A stretch of DNA of 64,000 nucleotides, taken from contig BTPG01000001.1 in the NCBI GenBank assembly GCA_036245525.1, forward strand, positions 179,702,749 through 179,766,748, in the 5' to 3' direction. The stretch is from Semisulcospira habei. Taxonomy: Eukaryota; Mollusca; Gastropoda; Semisulcospiridae. Each line of letters starts with the position of its first letter. Positions within the stretch are counted from its first letter, which is position 1. Below the pieces are notes generated by a model, which ran no database searches, was not told the origin of the DNA, and worked only from the letters and a program-made list of their open reading frames with translations. Of this stretch, positions 35,364 through 46,954 are shown in pieces. A program made the position numbers and the translations under genes.

Positions 35364-35375
35364 ATACTAGAGATC
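35364..35375. repeat. Target-site duplication of RTE, left
   Basis: atactagagatc, repeated exactly at 38659-38670. Confidence 0.9.
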
Positions 35376-38300
35376 CATCGCGCTGGGACCATACGGCGTT
35401 GAGGTGCGTCCCCTGGGTGGTGGATAGGGGGTCCCTCGTGAGAGGGGTGCACCGAATGAAATAAGGTGCCGTGAACCAACATGGTCTAAGGGAAGGTGAC
35501 CCTGACAGAAAACCCCTGGTCCTCCTAGTAAGGGGGTTGGGCGTGCGGGTAGCTTCCCCACCCTGCAAAAAAGGAAATAGCTACAAAAACGCCGACGAGA
35601 AGACTAACAGTAATTCCTTTCCTGGAGGAGGAAGGTTCTTCTACTAGAAGACTTATGACGTCCTGTGGTGAAAGCCGGAAGTCTTCGGAAGCCACAGGAC
35701 CGAGCCGCCTCTCTCTATCCAGGGATACAACCATGGGCAGATGGAACGTCAAGACCATGTACCAGAGCGGCAAGGCCGCCCAGATAGCAGCGGAAATGCA
35801 AAAGTACAACCTTTCCCTGCTAGGTATCAGTGAAGCCAGATGGACGCAGTCTGGCCAGAAAAGGCTGTTAAGTGGGGAGATGATTCTGTATTCAGGTCAT
35901 GAAGAGGAGAATGCCCCCCATACAGAAGGAGTAGCACTCATGCTGTCACCAGTGGCACAGAGAGCGCTGATGGGCTGGGAAACTCTTGGGCCAAGAATTA
36001 TAACAGCAGCCTTTAGAACCAAGAAAAAGCTCAAGCTGAACGTCATCCAGTGTTATGCGCCCACCAATGACAGTGACGAGGAAGAGAAACAAGAGTTCTA
36101 CGACCGACTCCAGAGTGCCGTGGACAAATGTGCGGAGCGAGACATCACCATCGTCATGGGCGATTTTAATGCCAAAATAGGGGAGGACAACACCGGATAC
36201 GAAGAGGTGATGGGGAGACAGGGACTAGGCTCGGAGATGTGAGAACGGGGAGAGGTTTGTAGACTTTTGTGCTCTAAACCGACTTGTCATTGGAGGCAGC
36301 ATCTTCCCACACAAAATAATGCACAAAGCAACTTGGGTCCCAACAGAGAACCAAATAGACCATATCTGCATTAGCAAGAAATTTAGAAGATCCCTTCAAG
36401 ATGTTCGAGTGAGGAGGGGAGCAGATGTCGCCTCAGACCACCATCTGCTTACCTTAAGAATGAAGCTCAAGCTAAAGAAAAGCCGCACAGAGACAACAAG
36501 AAGACAGCGCTATAATGTAGGCCTCCTGAGAGAAACTGGAGTTAGAGAAGAGTTCAAACTGGTGCTGTCCAACCGGTTTCAAGCGCTACAGGAGCTAGTA
36601 AATGAAGAGGAGGCGGTCACCACAGAGCAGCAGTGGAAGGCAGTTAGAGAGGCGCTGAACACAACCTGCAAAGACACTGTAGGGCTCAGGAAACGCCACC
36701 ACAAGGACTGGCTGTCGGCACAGAACTTGAAGAAGATAGAAGCGAGGAAGCAGAAGAAAGCAGCGGTCAACAACAGTCGCACGAGAGCAGCCAAAGTAAG
36801 GGCACAGGGTGAATACTCGGAAGCCAACCGCGAGGTGAAGAGGAGTATCAGGGCAGACAAGAGGGCCTACACAGACAGCCTGGCAGCAGAGGCAGAAAAG
36901 GCAGCAGGCAGCGGCAACATGAAACAGCTCTATGACATTACCAGAAGATTGTCGGGTAAGTATGGCCATACAGAAAGACCAGTAAAAGACAAAGAAGGCA
37001 AGCCTATTGCAGACAGAGCAGACCAACTCGACAGATGGGCCGAGTATTTTGAAGAGTTACTGAACAGACCTAGCCCACCCGACCCCCCCGACATCCAGCC
37101 GGCAGAGACCGACCTACCCATCAGCTGTGACAGACCCAGCCGGGAAGAGATCAGAAAAGCAGTGGCATTTTTGAAGAATGGCAAAGCAGCAGGGCCAGAT
37201 GGCATCCCAGCGGAGTCTCTGAAAGCAGACCTAGAGACAACAGTTGAGATGCTGTACCCACTGTTTGGAAAGATCTGGGAAGAGGAGGTGATGCCAGTTG
37301 ACTGGAAGGAGGGGTACCTAATCAAGCTTCCCAAGAAAGGCGACCTCAGCAAGTGTTCCAACTACAGAGGAATCACCTTGCTGTCAGTACCAGGAAAGGT
37401 CTTCAACAGCATCATCCTAGAGAGAATGAAGAGCTCCGTTGACCCCCAGCTGAGAGACCAGCAAGCAGGATTCAGGAAGAACCGATCATGTACAGACCAG
37501 ATCGCCACTCTCCGCATCATCGTGGAACAGTCTCTGGAGTGGAGCTCCCCGCTGTACGTCAACTTTGTGGATTATGAGAAAGCATTTGACAGCGTGGACC
37601 GAGAGACTCTGTGGAAACTCCTACGACACTATGGTGTACCCACAAAGCTCGTCCGCCTGATCAAGAGCAGCTATGATGGCATGACATGTCGCGTGATCCA
37701 CGAAGGGCAGTTCACCAGAGAGCTCCAGGTCAGAACTGGTGTCAGGCAGGGGTGTCTGCTGTCTCCGTTCCTCTTCCTACTGGCCATAGACTGGGTCATG
37801 AAGATGACCACAGAGCACAGACGAAGTGGAATACAGTGGACACTGTGGACACAGCTTGACGACCTCGATTTTGCAGACGACTTGGCATTACTGTCCCACA
37901 CTCATCAACAAATGCAGGACAAGACCACAAGGCTTGCTGACATCTCGTCCCAAGTGGGCCTCACCATTCACAAACAGAAAACAAAGACAATGAGGCTGAA
38001 CGCAACCAGGGAAGAACCAGTCTTGCTTGCTGGCACCCCGTTGGAGGAGGTGGAGTCCTTCACCTATCTCGGGAGCATCATAGACAAAAAAGGCGGCACT
38101 GATGCAGATGTCAGAGCACGAATCGGTAAAGCCAGAGCAGCCTTTCTCCAGTTGAAAAAAGTGTGGAGTTCCAGAGAGCTGTCACAACACACCAAAGTCC
38201 GGATTTTCAACTCCAATGTAAAAGCAGTTCTCCTATATGGAGCAGAGACATGGAGATTGACAAAAACCACAGTCAACAGAGTACAGACCTTCATGAACAG

Positions 38301-38658
38301 TTGCCTTAGAAGAATTTTGAAAATCCACTGGCCAGAGAAGATCAGCAACGTCAGACTCTGGGAGAGAACAGAGCAGATAACAGCAGAGAATGAAATTGGG
38401 CGAAGAAGAGGGGGATGGATCGGTCACAGTCTGAGAAAGCCAGCTTCCAGTATCACTAGGCAGGCATTGTCATGGAACCCCCAGGGAAAGAGGAAAAGAG
38501 GTAGGCCGAGAAACTCCTGGCGTCGAGACCTCCAAGCAGACATCAAGAGACTGGGAACCACCTGGAGTAGAATCGAAGGAGAAGTACAGGACAGGAGTTG
38601 CTGGAGGTCTCTCGTCGACGGCCTATACCCGGGTAGGGGTGACAGGCGTAAGTAAGTA
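35376..38658 (+). mobile_element. Near full-length RTE-type LINE
   Basis: About 3.3 kb, flanked by a 12-bp duplication inside the Polinton gene p175 and ending in a short (GTAA)n tail. It encodes both AP endonuclease and reverse transcriptase. The length matches typical RTE elements. The two RTE copies in this window are almost identical, so this family moved recently compared with the age of Polinton B. Confidence 0.92.
35655..38655 (+). pseudogene. RTE endonuclease-reverse transcriptase (one frameshift)
   Basis: The AP endonuclease is open from 35655 (GRWNVKTMYQ; GISEARW; CYAPTND; MGDFNAKIG) to 36242. A frame change near 36235 separates it from the rest, which is open from before 36319 to 38655 with RT motifs [10 protein letters not shown] and [10 protein letters not shown] and the C-terminal KRGRPRNSW segment. 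Only this one lesion is seen, so the source element was probably active recently. RTE clade assignment rests on domain order and the tail. Confidence 0.88.
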
Positions 38659-38670
38659 ATACTAGAGATC
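38659..38670. repeat. Target-site duplication of RTE, right
   Basis: atactagagatc, partner of 35364-35375. Confidence 0.9.
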
Positions 38671-38932
38671 GACTCAAATCACGAGTCATTAGTGAAGCGA
38701 TGTGGTTTTCATATTTCGAATGAAGCTTGATTAGCTCGTCAGCCGTAAGAGATTTTATGTCTTCTGTCATGTATTGTTTTCCGAGATAAGTCTTTGACTT
38801 GCCTGAGACAATTACAGAAAGACGGCGCTGTTTTTTCGAGTCTAAGTCTTTATTTTCTGCATCATTGATATCATTCAATAAAAGGAGTTCATCAGGGTTC
38901 ATTTATAATGTAATTTAAAAAAAATAATAACG

Positions 38933-39283
38933 TTAACTCTGCTGGCTCACCTTGTGTAATACCACTTTATTAACTGTAACACTGTTAATATGAACATTTA
39001 GTTTACGTAGTTGTTTAAATATGCTATAACAAAGTTCCCCTAACCAACCATAGTTGGTATCATTAACTTTAAAAGTAGGTGTCTTTAAATCAACTGTCAT
39101 GCACTCCACATCTGGATGCTCATCAACATAATCCAAAGTCACATTATATGTTGCATATATTTCCGATGGTGCTGAAAGACTTATGTAAGTCTGTTTGGGT
39201 GATGATATTAAGTCAGTAAAGTGCATAACATCTTTGAAACAGTGCGTGAGATCAATCACTTGTATGATTTGTCCGTCTGTCAT
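38933..39283 (-). CDS. p116 protein, copy B (intact)
   Basis: 116 residues, starting MTDGQ after ccAATAAAA. The sequence has alternating hydrophobic residues suggesting beta structure, and a conserved C-terminus (INSVTVNKVVLHKV) shared with copy C. Copy B adds SQQS before the stop, exactly where the inversion seen between copies B and C has its boundary. It lies 27 bp before the ATPase on the same strand. No domain recognised. Confidence 0.68.
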   Translation of the reverse strand: MTDGQIIQVIDLTHCFKDVMHFTDLISSPKQTYISLSAPSEIYATYNVTLDYVDEHPDVECMTVDLKTPTFKVNDTNYGWLGELCYSIFKQLRKLNVHINSVTVNKVVLHKVSQQS

Positions 39284-39309
39284 TTTTATTGGACAAACAA
39301 ATGTATAAA

Positions 39310-39920
39310 TTAATTTACTAACCCATACCCTGTGGGCTGATCTGTCTTTAAAATGAGCTTTAGATGCTTAGTTGATTTCAGTTTATTTTTCACATCATCT
39401 CGTTCATGCTTATTTGGGATGACATCATTCTCTCTGAGACAGTCTTCAAAGCTGTCACGATCCTTACAGTAAAACCAACAGATAAACTTTAACTGTTCTC
39501 GAAAATCTTTCAGTACAGCATTATATTTCTGAGTGAGAATCCATACACTGACGTTTGCATGTCTACTACTGAAGGCAAGTTCTGCTAATGTGTTTCTCTT
39601 CTTGACAATGTCTTTCTCTGCTGAGCAGTCATCAACAATAAACAATGTTGACTGTCCTTCAAATTGCTTGTAAAAATATTGTAGGTAGTCATTCAGTTTT
39701 TCTCAGGGTCGACTAAGTATATGTTGTTGTCAGTCCAAATGAATAAACGGTTGTGATAAGCTTTGTTGTGTTTAATAGTAGGACAAAATATTACAATGTT
39801 TTCAAAGTGGTGTATGTATCTTGTTTGTAATAGGTTAAGAACAAATTCAGTTTTCCCACACCCTGTGGCACCACAAAACAATCCACAGTGTGGGTCAAGG
39901 GTCATCAAGCTCCGGTTCAT
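39310..39920 (-). pseudogene. Packaging ATPase, copy B (frameshifted)
   Basis: The same gene as the intact 203-residue ATPase of copy C. Walker A GATGCGKT and Walker B LFIVDDCSAE are both encoded, but a 1-bp deletion near 39701 (in the run of t's) breaks the frame between them, after VDPEK. Start at 39920 by comparison with copies A and C. Confidence 0.88.
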
Positions 39921-39939
39921 TTCAATACACAATATAATT

Positions 39940-41820
39940 TTAATATATGTGTCCACTCAGTCTGCTTTCTGCAATATTGAGTTGTGCATCATAAATCAAA
40001 TACAAATATATGTTTATGGCTGCAGCAGTTTCAACCTTCTTTTGTATCTGAATTGTTATTCCATCACTGCCGTTCTCAACAGTTCGACCTGACCCATGAA
40101 GGTAATCATCATCTGTACTACGAAGGTCTAGCCAAAGAGCATACTTATTTGTAAGGTATTGACCAATCCTTACGTCGTACAGATGTAAATCTTTGCACAC
40201 AATGTTTGCAGGTTTATCTCTAATCCTTCCACCTGCAAAAAACTTTGTGATCTCATCGTAGTGTTGATAAGGTAACAAACCTGAAGCGTACACTTGATTA
40301 GGACGGCCTTCGATTGTACAAGACAAATGTGTAATCTTTGGATTGTAGAATTTTTCTGAATCCCGTTTGTATGGAGCCGCCGGTTCAACAAATAACATGA
40401 GTATACCTTTCAGTGACCTGGCAGGTGTGTTCAAGTTTATATTCCACATTGGGTCGCTCTTGTCTTTATTGATTAAACTATGTCTAATCACTCGGTCATA
40501 ATAAATTGGAAGTCTTGACTGGTATTGATTTTGAATGAGTCTGGCTAGTTCAGTATGTGTGACAATTTCATATTCCAAAGAACTGTTAGAAATCTTATAT
40601 GATGCATTGAGATCAGATGATTTTATAATTTTGGAGTAGTCATTGAAAGTTAGTTCAAAACTCAGACGGTCATTCAGTGCCCCTTGATAATAAGGCAAAT
40701 GTGCTGTTAGGATTTCAAACTCATCATCATCATCATCATCAGTCCCTTGCCCGAACTGGGCGTTGGGGGGACTGAAAGGCAGCAGCAACAGACAGTGCTC
40801 TCCATTGAGTTCTATTTTGGGCAGTGGCAAGCAAGTCTGGCATCTCGAGTTCGGTCCATTCTTTTATGTTTGCGACCCAACTCTTTCTCTGACGACCTCG
40901 CCGACGACTTCCTTCGAGAGTGCCTTGGAGGATAGTCTTGGACAAGGTGTTGTGTCGGGTCACGTGGCCAAACCAAGCAAGCTTGCGCCGTTTCACGGTT
41001 GCCAGAAGGGGTTCATGTGGGCCCACCAGGGAAGTGACGATGCTCCGTACATATTCGTTGGTCTTGTGCTCGCGGTTCGAGATGCGGAGCAACTTCCTCA
41101 GGCACTTGTTCTCAAAGGCCTGGATTTTCTTTTCTGAGTCTGCAAGCAGTGTCCAAGTCTCACAGCCGTAGAGTAGAATAGACACTAAGAGGGACTTGTA
41201 AAGCCTGTACTTGATGGTGAAGCTGATGGAGTTACTTCGCCATATCCTGTCCAGCCTGGCCATTGCGGATGTTGCTGTACCTATCCTGATACGGATCTCT
41301 GCTATGCAACTACCGTCTTTGGACAGGGTGGCTTCAAACTCAAGTGGAATGTAAAATCTGGTTCCATATGTTTCTGCTATAATAACTTCCTTGGCTACAT
41401 CGATTCGAAGTTTACCAACATTATCAGACTGTATGCCTTGATAAACACGATCTTCTCGTTCTTCTCTTGTGAGCCACAAATCTTTGTAACAGTAAAATAC
41501 ATCAGCATCGTCAAGACTAAACACTTCCTGTCCTTCAAGTTTTACTTTAATAGTTCTAACAATTGCTCTGCCAAGATTGTCAACCAGTGTTCTGTTTGCA
41601 TCTGCGTCTGATGATAGTTCAATATTAAATGCTAGGCGTGCAGTGCCAGGAACAATAATGTCACTGGGACCTAGGTTTGGAAACTTGACTGTAAGAGTTT
41701 GGTTCTGGTCTATGGTACTTGGATTGTTTGTGATGATGATTGATTGTCTAATGCCCTTAACACCAAGAGGCTCACGTAGTTTTCTGTATGTGTCTAACTT
41801 TGATCCGTAAGACTGTGTCA
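39940..41820 (-). pseudogene. Major capsid protein candidate, copy B (split by LINE fragment)
   Basis: The N-terminal part lies at 41343-41820 and the C-terminal part at 39940-40723, both matching copy C. A LINE 3' fragment with its own target duplication interrupts the frame after the PLEFE region. A short in-frame deletion removes residues after KLRIDV relative to copy A. Start MTQSYGS at 41820. Confidence 0.75.
40724..41332 (-). mobile_element. 5'-truncated LINE fragment in capsid gene
   Basis: About 0.6 kb on the minus strand, with a (GAT)n tail at 40724-40741 and a 10-bp duplication TTCAAACTCA at 40714-40723 and 41333-41342. It encodes only the C-terminal region of a LINE reverse transcriptase (YGCETWTLL; NKCLRKLLRIS; WFGHVTR; RRRGRQRKSW). 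It differs in sequence from the two RTE copies in the window, so it is another family. Confidence 0.87.
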
Positions 41821-41861
41821 TTTTTATTATGCACAATAAAAAATATTAAATTAATAAAACA
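41821..41861. promoter_or_regulatory. Divergent promoter region, copy B
   Basis: Spacer between the MCP start (minus) and the coiled-coil gene start (plus), almost identical to 8401-8440, with AATAAAA words facing both ways. Confidence 0.5.
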
Positions 41862-43228
41862 ATGGCAGCGGGAGGATTTAATCATGAAGATTTTGAAATG
41901 GATGTCATGGATGTCTCAGATACCAGATATGACTGGAATGGTAACTAGTAGTAGTATGTATCATGAACTGTTAAAAGACAAAGTAAACTCATTTTATGAC
42001 AGTGTTGGTGCTCACCCAGATGTAATAGATCCTAATCAGTTTGAATATGATAAAGGACACTTATTTGTAAATACAGACAGAGGGAAAATAAATCTAACAC
42101 ATAAAAACAATCCTAAGTTTAGAGCTTTAAGTACAATTAAAGGTGAAGTCGGTGGTAACTCTGGGTTGGCAAGGTACCTTGGAATTGGAGGCTCTCCTGT
42201 CACACCAAGACTGGTTAGTGCGCTTCACGACACGCAAACAAATTTGCCAACAGGGCAACAAATTGAAATGGCACCTGTAACAAGCCTACCCGAAATAGCA
42301 AACACAGTGATACAAGAAACTTCATTTACTGAAGGACAAATAAATGACGCTATGAAAACAATAGATGACCCACCTTTGTCAATGCGGGAGATAATTGGCT
42401 TGGATAAATCATTACAGACAATAAGAGGTGAGATGGTAAATAATGTTGCCAAACTAGGTGAGCTTGATAAACACATAGAACATGAAAAAGAGAAACTGGC
42501 TACCGCAGACAATGGAAATCTTGACACAGAAATGAAAGAAAGAATAATAATAAGCGCATTAAATAGGCGCTTTATCCCAATTGAAAATCGGCTCAAAGCG
42601 CCGCCGCGACCTGAACCCAACAAGCACGCTCATGTGAATCACGCGCATTCACTCACACACTGTACAGATTACAATACAACACAGATTAAATGATTTGCAG
42701 ATAGAAAGATCAGGAAGGTTAGAAAGAATTAGTATTGGAAGACAAAAACTGAAATCACAGGTCAACAGAATTAGAGAAACTATTCAGAAAATACTTCACG
42801 AAGACACTACTCTGGCTGAGAGATTGAAAACACTTTTCAGAGAACAGGGTATCACAATTGCTAGTTTAATTACTGCTCTTGGATTTATTATCAGTACTGT
42901 TGTGTTAGCTGTCTCCGGTGCTGGGGGCGCAAGCGGTGGTGGGGGTCCAACCCCGGCACCGCCAGGTCCACCAGGTCCACCGGCCCCAACTGACCCAAAA
43001 GATTTACAATCATGGGTAAAGAAACAACTGTCTCACATATCAGACTTGCTTAAGAAATTGGCTGTGAAAGCAATGGATGCTTTGCCTGGTATTATAGGCA
43101 CAGTTGTCAGTTGGATGATTACTACAGCAGCAAAGGTAGTTGGGTTTATGGCAGAACATGTGTGGGTCTTTTTGGTTACAGTAGGAGGGTTGATGGTGGG
43201 TTATTTAATGAAACAGATAAAGAAGTAA
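41862..43228 (+). pseudogene. Coiled-coil membrane protein, copy B (broken)
   Basis: Homologous to copy C 61539-62771. An 8-bp deletion near 41928 shifts the frame soon after the start, and a ~130-bp SINE-like insert near 42547 breaks the coiled-coil region. From 42695 the membrane and Gly/Pro-linker part is open to the normal C-terminus (LMVGYLMKQIKK). The 3' end overlaps the minor-protein gene antisense by 24 bp, as in copy C. Confidence 0.75.
42547..42675 (-). mobile_element. SINE-like insertion in coiled-coil gene
   Basis: About 130 bp absent from copies A and C at the same site. Read on the minus strand it ends in gggataaagcgcc..attaatgcgc-type sequence and (ATT)n, a pattern of SINE 3' tails with snippets such as 'ataaagcgc'. 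It is GC-richer than the Polinton. No head is visible, so it is 5'-truncated. The target duplication is unclear. Confidence 0.5.
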
Positions 43229-44435
43229 AACCCCTAACCCCGTTAGGCCTATTACCAATGCAGTTCTCTCTGACTCATGTGTGTCAGGGGTTGACTGTAC
43301 TGGTTGTATGGGTGCCGGTGTTGGGGCCGGGCCTGGGGCCGGGGGTGTTACCATCTGTAATGGTTTTAATGACTGAACATGTGTGGTTGTTGCTCCTAAG
43401 TTTACAGATTGATTGAGTCCTAATTTTTGATCACGACCTGCAACAATGATTTCATTATTATAATTTGTTATTGTACCCGGAGATGGCAACATGTATAACC
43501 CGATGCCAACTACAAAGTCAACTTTTGATCTCGCACATCTGAGAACGTCTTGGTAACGCTCTATGCTTGATGGGAGATCAACCACTGAATTAATTGAATC
43601 TTCAAGATTTGCAAGAAACTGTTTTTGTGCTTCAAATTTACCACTTCCATTCAAAATATTCGATTTTGTTAATGATTGTGCTCCAGACATATGTTCTGAT
43701 TGACTCATTGACGCGCTCGACTCCCGCTTGAGTAAACCCGTCACTCTTGTCTAAAATAAATGTGGTCCACGCATTAGACTGTTTTTGCTCAATGGAACCT
43801 ATCCAGACTTGTGATTTTGATGAGAATGAAGTGTAACCAGGGTAGTAATCTTGTGGGTATTGTCTGTGACTCATAGCATAATACAATGTACCCATACCAT
43901 TGTGATCATCAAGTTTTTGTGTGAAGTCATACCCGGCACGGGGACCAGGGCTGATGTTAAACTCATTACAAATCTGTTCAAACGCTTTCATATCCATGGG
44001 GTTGTTAAACCTGTTGAAACTGGATTCAGTGGGCAGTGGTGTATGAAGTTCTGACAGTATACGTCTAAGCTGGTAATAAACATGGAAACGATACACAGAT
44101 CTAATCAGTTTGTTTGAGCGATTCAAATGGTCTGTAAATGAAACACCACAGCCTGTAGTTGAACATAGTATGGCAAAGTTGAGCTGGTTTTGAAACATCT
44201 GTAGTGGGCTTGATATCCACTTTCTTGCAGTAGCATCATCTGTTATTGGAGGGTTTAGGTAATGATCAAACGGATTTGGTACTTTAACTTGAAATAAATC
44301 TTGTTTGTTTACAGCTATATCAAGCTGATTTAGTTGAATTATTTTCTGTTCATAAGTAGGTGCAACATTATATTTGGCATTCACATTAAATTGAAATGCA
44401 TTTGTAGTAACGCTTGTTGGTGATTTAAATTCCAT
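43205..44435 (-). pseudogene. Large minor virion protein candidate, copy B (frameshifted)
   Basis: The N-terminal part is open from 44435 to 43638 and the C-terminal part from about 43744 to 43205. A deletion near 43684 (the CLLGAQ region of copy A) causes the frame change. The C-terminus has a Pro/Ala-rich linker and a hydrophobic anchor ending LLLYLFH. It is divergent from the penton-like gene and convergent with the coiled-coil gene. Function inferred only from position. Confidence 0.68.
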
Positions 44436-44457
44436 CCTTTTTTATGAGATAATAAAA
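44436..44457. promoter_or_regulatory. Divergent promoter region, minor protein / penton-like, copy B
   Basis: A 22-bp spacer with GATAATAAAA directly before the plus-strand ATG. Equivalent to 10869-10891. Confidence 0.45.
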
Positions 44458-45165
44458 ATGTTTATTACCTTAACAAATCTTGACACAAGCAAACCAGTGT
44501 GGTTAACTAATGGGATTGATAATCGTGATGGTAGCAAGGCTGTAGCTATCCATGAAATGTTTTATACTGTAAAGTGGTTTAATATAGAAGATGATATATA
44601 TAATAAAGTAAATCTTGATAATAAAACTGAAGCTTTACCGCCTGGATATTATGACTTTTGTACTATAGCTGAATGGTTTCAAAGTAAATTTAAAATTAAA
44701 GCAACTTTAAATCCAGCTAACCTACTTGTTACATTAGAATTTCTGACAGAAAATTGGTTAAAGATCTCAGATAGATTTGCATATTTACTTGGATTTTATA
44801 TTGATGAAGATTGTTGGAGATCAGATGATTTAGATGAAGCTATGTTTGGTATTATAACAATGAAGACCAAAAAACTTAAAATAACTGGGAAACGCCCTGT
44901 CAATTTGTCAGTACACACAGTATTTAATGTGTATTTGAAAGAACTGAACACAACTGAGAATGTACACAATGGAAAGCCTTCGACTTTGTTGAGATGTGTG
45001 CCAGCTTGAACTGCACCCTATTGCGAAAGTGTGGTTGTTAGATTTCCTGCACAGTTTAAGAAATTAGGTTCTAGTTTCTTTGAGTCACTGAGTATATCTG
45101 TAACTAATCAGGATAACAAACCAGTTGTTATGCGTGATTTTAGTGTTGTGTTGGAAATTAAATAA
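44458..45165 (+). pseudogene. Penton-like minor capsid protein, copy B (one nonsense)
   Basis: About 235 codons, open except for TGA at 45007-45009 (GGA in copy A) after LLRCVPA. The region GYYDFCTIAEWFQ, the hydrophobic YLLGF and the C-terminal KPVVMRDFSVVLEIK fit the penton-like proteins of Polintons as I recall them. It lacks the ~100-bp insertion of copy A, so copy B shows the original length. The central part differs clearly from copy A, unlike the ends. Confidence 0.6.
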
Positions 45166-45185
45166 TTTTATTTTTGTTTATAAAA

Positions 45186-46058
45186 ATGAGTGGTGGTCCA
45201 AAGCTGAGAATCATACCAGTTGCATGTCCAGTAACAGAGTTGAAAGATTTGGCAGACGTACAGGATTTTGAGAAGGAAGGGGAAATTGGAGAAATATATG
45301 GTTTTGAACTTGATTCAACTGGTATGTACAAGCGAAAAGTAATTGTTGACATGAAAGACGGTGAAAGACAGATTCCTAAACTTGGTCAGCTGCGTGATGT
45401 CACTGTACCTACTCCAGTAAATAATGTGCCCTACAACTTAATACATGTGGGAAATAAGTGGGTTGTTTCACCTGTGCCGGCACCGGCACCCGTAATTGAC
45501 TGGGACATAAAGATTGAATTTATTAGTCCTTATGTATACACTGATGACGAAGGCGCCTTAGTGTTTAGGAAGGTTGTTAATTCTGGGCCGCTGATTGTAA
45601 GCCTTGTTCCAAGTTTTGCCCCAGACAACAATAGCAGAGATAAACTGAAAGTTGAAAATTATGAGAAACGACGGTATCTTCTTACAACTAGAAAGGGAAG
45701 ATCAGATACTTCTGTTGTGTTTATGCCAGCAAGCTTAGTCGTGGCTAGAGAAGCGACAATAGTATTTGAAATTATCTCGAGATCTATAGCTTCTGTGAAA
45801 GAGGCAAATATTGCACAGGGAATAAAACTTACATGGGATGAAACAGTATCAGAATCAACAAAGGTCTTTATTGCTATTACAAAAAATGTAGATGTTATTA
45901 ATTTTTTGAGCAGTATTCCCGCTGTCAAAGTGGTGGTTGACAAAACAACTTTTGTTCATCTAAGTTACATAAACCTTGAACACATTGATCTTGTTTCATT
46001 TTATTATGCCAGCAAATTGTATACTTTTGACGAGTTGCAAAATGTAATTGCTGATTAA
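45186..46058 (+). CDS. p290 protein, copy B (intact)
   Basis: 290 residues, start preceded by TTTATAAAA. It begins with a conserved strand-rich domain (VACPVTELKDL; DFEKEGEIGEIYGFEL; KRKVIVDMKDGERQ), then an APAPV linker near residue 100 and a longer C-terminal domain with repeated V/I-rich strands. No transmembrane segment or known domain. Located between penton-like and p224 genes, it is probably a soluble virion or assembly protein; role unknown. Confidence 0.75.
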   Translation: MSGGPKLRIIPVACPVTELKDLADVQDFEKEGEIGEIYGFELDSTGMYKRKVIVDMKDGERQIPKLGQLRDVTVPTPVNNVPYNLIHVGNKWVVSPVPAPAPVIDWDIKIEFISPYVYTDDEGALVFRKVVNSGPLIVSLVPSFAPDNNSRDKLKVENYEKRRYLLTTRKGRSDTSVVFMPASLVVAREATIVFEIISRSIASVKEANIAQGIKLTWDETVSESTKVFIAITKNVDVINFLSSIPAVKVVVDKTTFVHLSYINLEHIDLVSFYYASKLYTFDELQNVIAD

Positions 46059-46085
46059 ATAAAAAATATTTGTCAATAAAAAAAT

Positions 46086-46760
46086 ATGGTAAACTTCTAT
46101 CCACAACTACCGACGACGCTTGCGCCTGAGACTGTGTCGTCGTTTGCGTTTGATCCACATATGCCAATTGCATCAGATAAAACATTACAGGCAGACGCAT
46201 TCAGAGTAAATAATATTACAGAAGCAATTAAATATTTGTAAAGTGAAGAGGCGAGGTACTCCAGATGCAAAAGGAGGTATAAGACCGTTTTCAATTCTGT
46301 ACAAAATACTTCAATGGCTATTGGTGCAGTTTTAGCTGGTTGTTCTGTGGGGGGTATTGTTCTGTTTGCCACAGGAATTGGAAGTTTAATAGGATTTGCA
46401 GTTGAGGGTGTTAGCGTTGCTACATGCCTGACTTGTTTTGGTTTGGAAGCCTTAAACAAGAGGTTTCACACAAAATTACAGAAACATGAAGCATTGAGTA
46501 TGCTTGCTGGTGCAAAGCTGAGCAGTATGAAACTTATTATTAGTAAGGCATTAAATGACAATTTTATTGATGACGAAGAATTTAAGCGGGTCCAGGATGA
46601 TTTGAATAATTACAAAAAACAGAAGTCTGAAATACAAAATAAAATGCGTAGTCAATCTCCTGTGAATGTTGAAGAACTGAAGGCTTCTTTTTTAGAGATG
46701 GGGAAAAAGATTGGTGTTCAGGAAACCACAGAAAAGCTACACAATCTTTTAAACAAATAA
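46086..46760 (+). pseudogene. p224 membrane protein, copy B (nonsense at codon 52)
   Basis: TAA at 46239-46241 replaces GAA of copy A. The rest is open and conserved, with the Gly-rich hydrophobic hairpin and the charged tail. Translation restart downstream is possible but would lose the Pro/Thr-rich N-terminus. Confidence 0.75.
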
Positions 46761-46786
46761 AAATCAGATTTGGTAATCCTTTAATA

Positions 46787-46879
46787 ATGTCATACACTTC
46801 ACAGAGAGATGACACGTCATTTACACCACTTGTGCCTGATTGTTTAGCCCCATCAGCACCACCACCAGAGTATTATTGA
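46787..46879 (+). CDS. 30-residue microprotein with PSAP and PPxY motifs, copy B
   Basis: Same length and position as in copy A (13335-13427). The first eight and last nine residues are conserved, apart from L/P before SAP. The C-terminus reads PSAPPPEYY, containing P(S/T)AP (Tsg101/ESCRT-I binding in known viruses) and PPxY (NEDD4-type ligases) partly overlapping. It lies between p224 and the right terminus. No other domain; the role is inference from motif. Confidence 0.65.
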   Translation: MSYTSQRDDTSFTPLVPDCLAPSAPPPEYY

Positions 46880-46954
46880 GGAAAAAAAATTTTTTTTATT
46901 GTCCTTGTATCTTGACAAATCTGACCTAGTAAGTTGTGACTTAAGTCAAGTTGT

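Larger units (their letters stand above)
35074..38902 (-). pseudogene. p175 protein, copy B (split by RTE)
   Basis: The N-terminal part lies at 38671-38902 and the C-terminal part at 35074-35363, with the RTE in between. Both halves match the intact 175-residue copy C protein (53249-53776). Moderately hydrophobic patches and an acidic C-terminus are visible. No known domain. Its end overlaps the p146 start. Confidence 0.82.
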
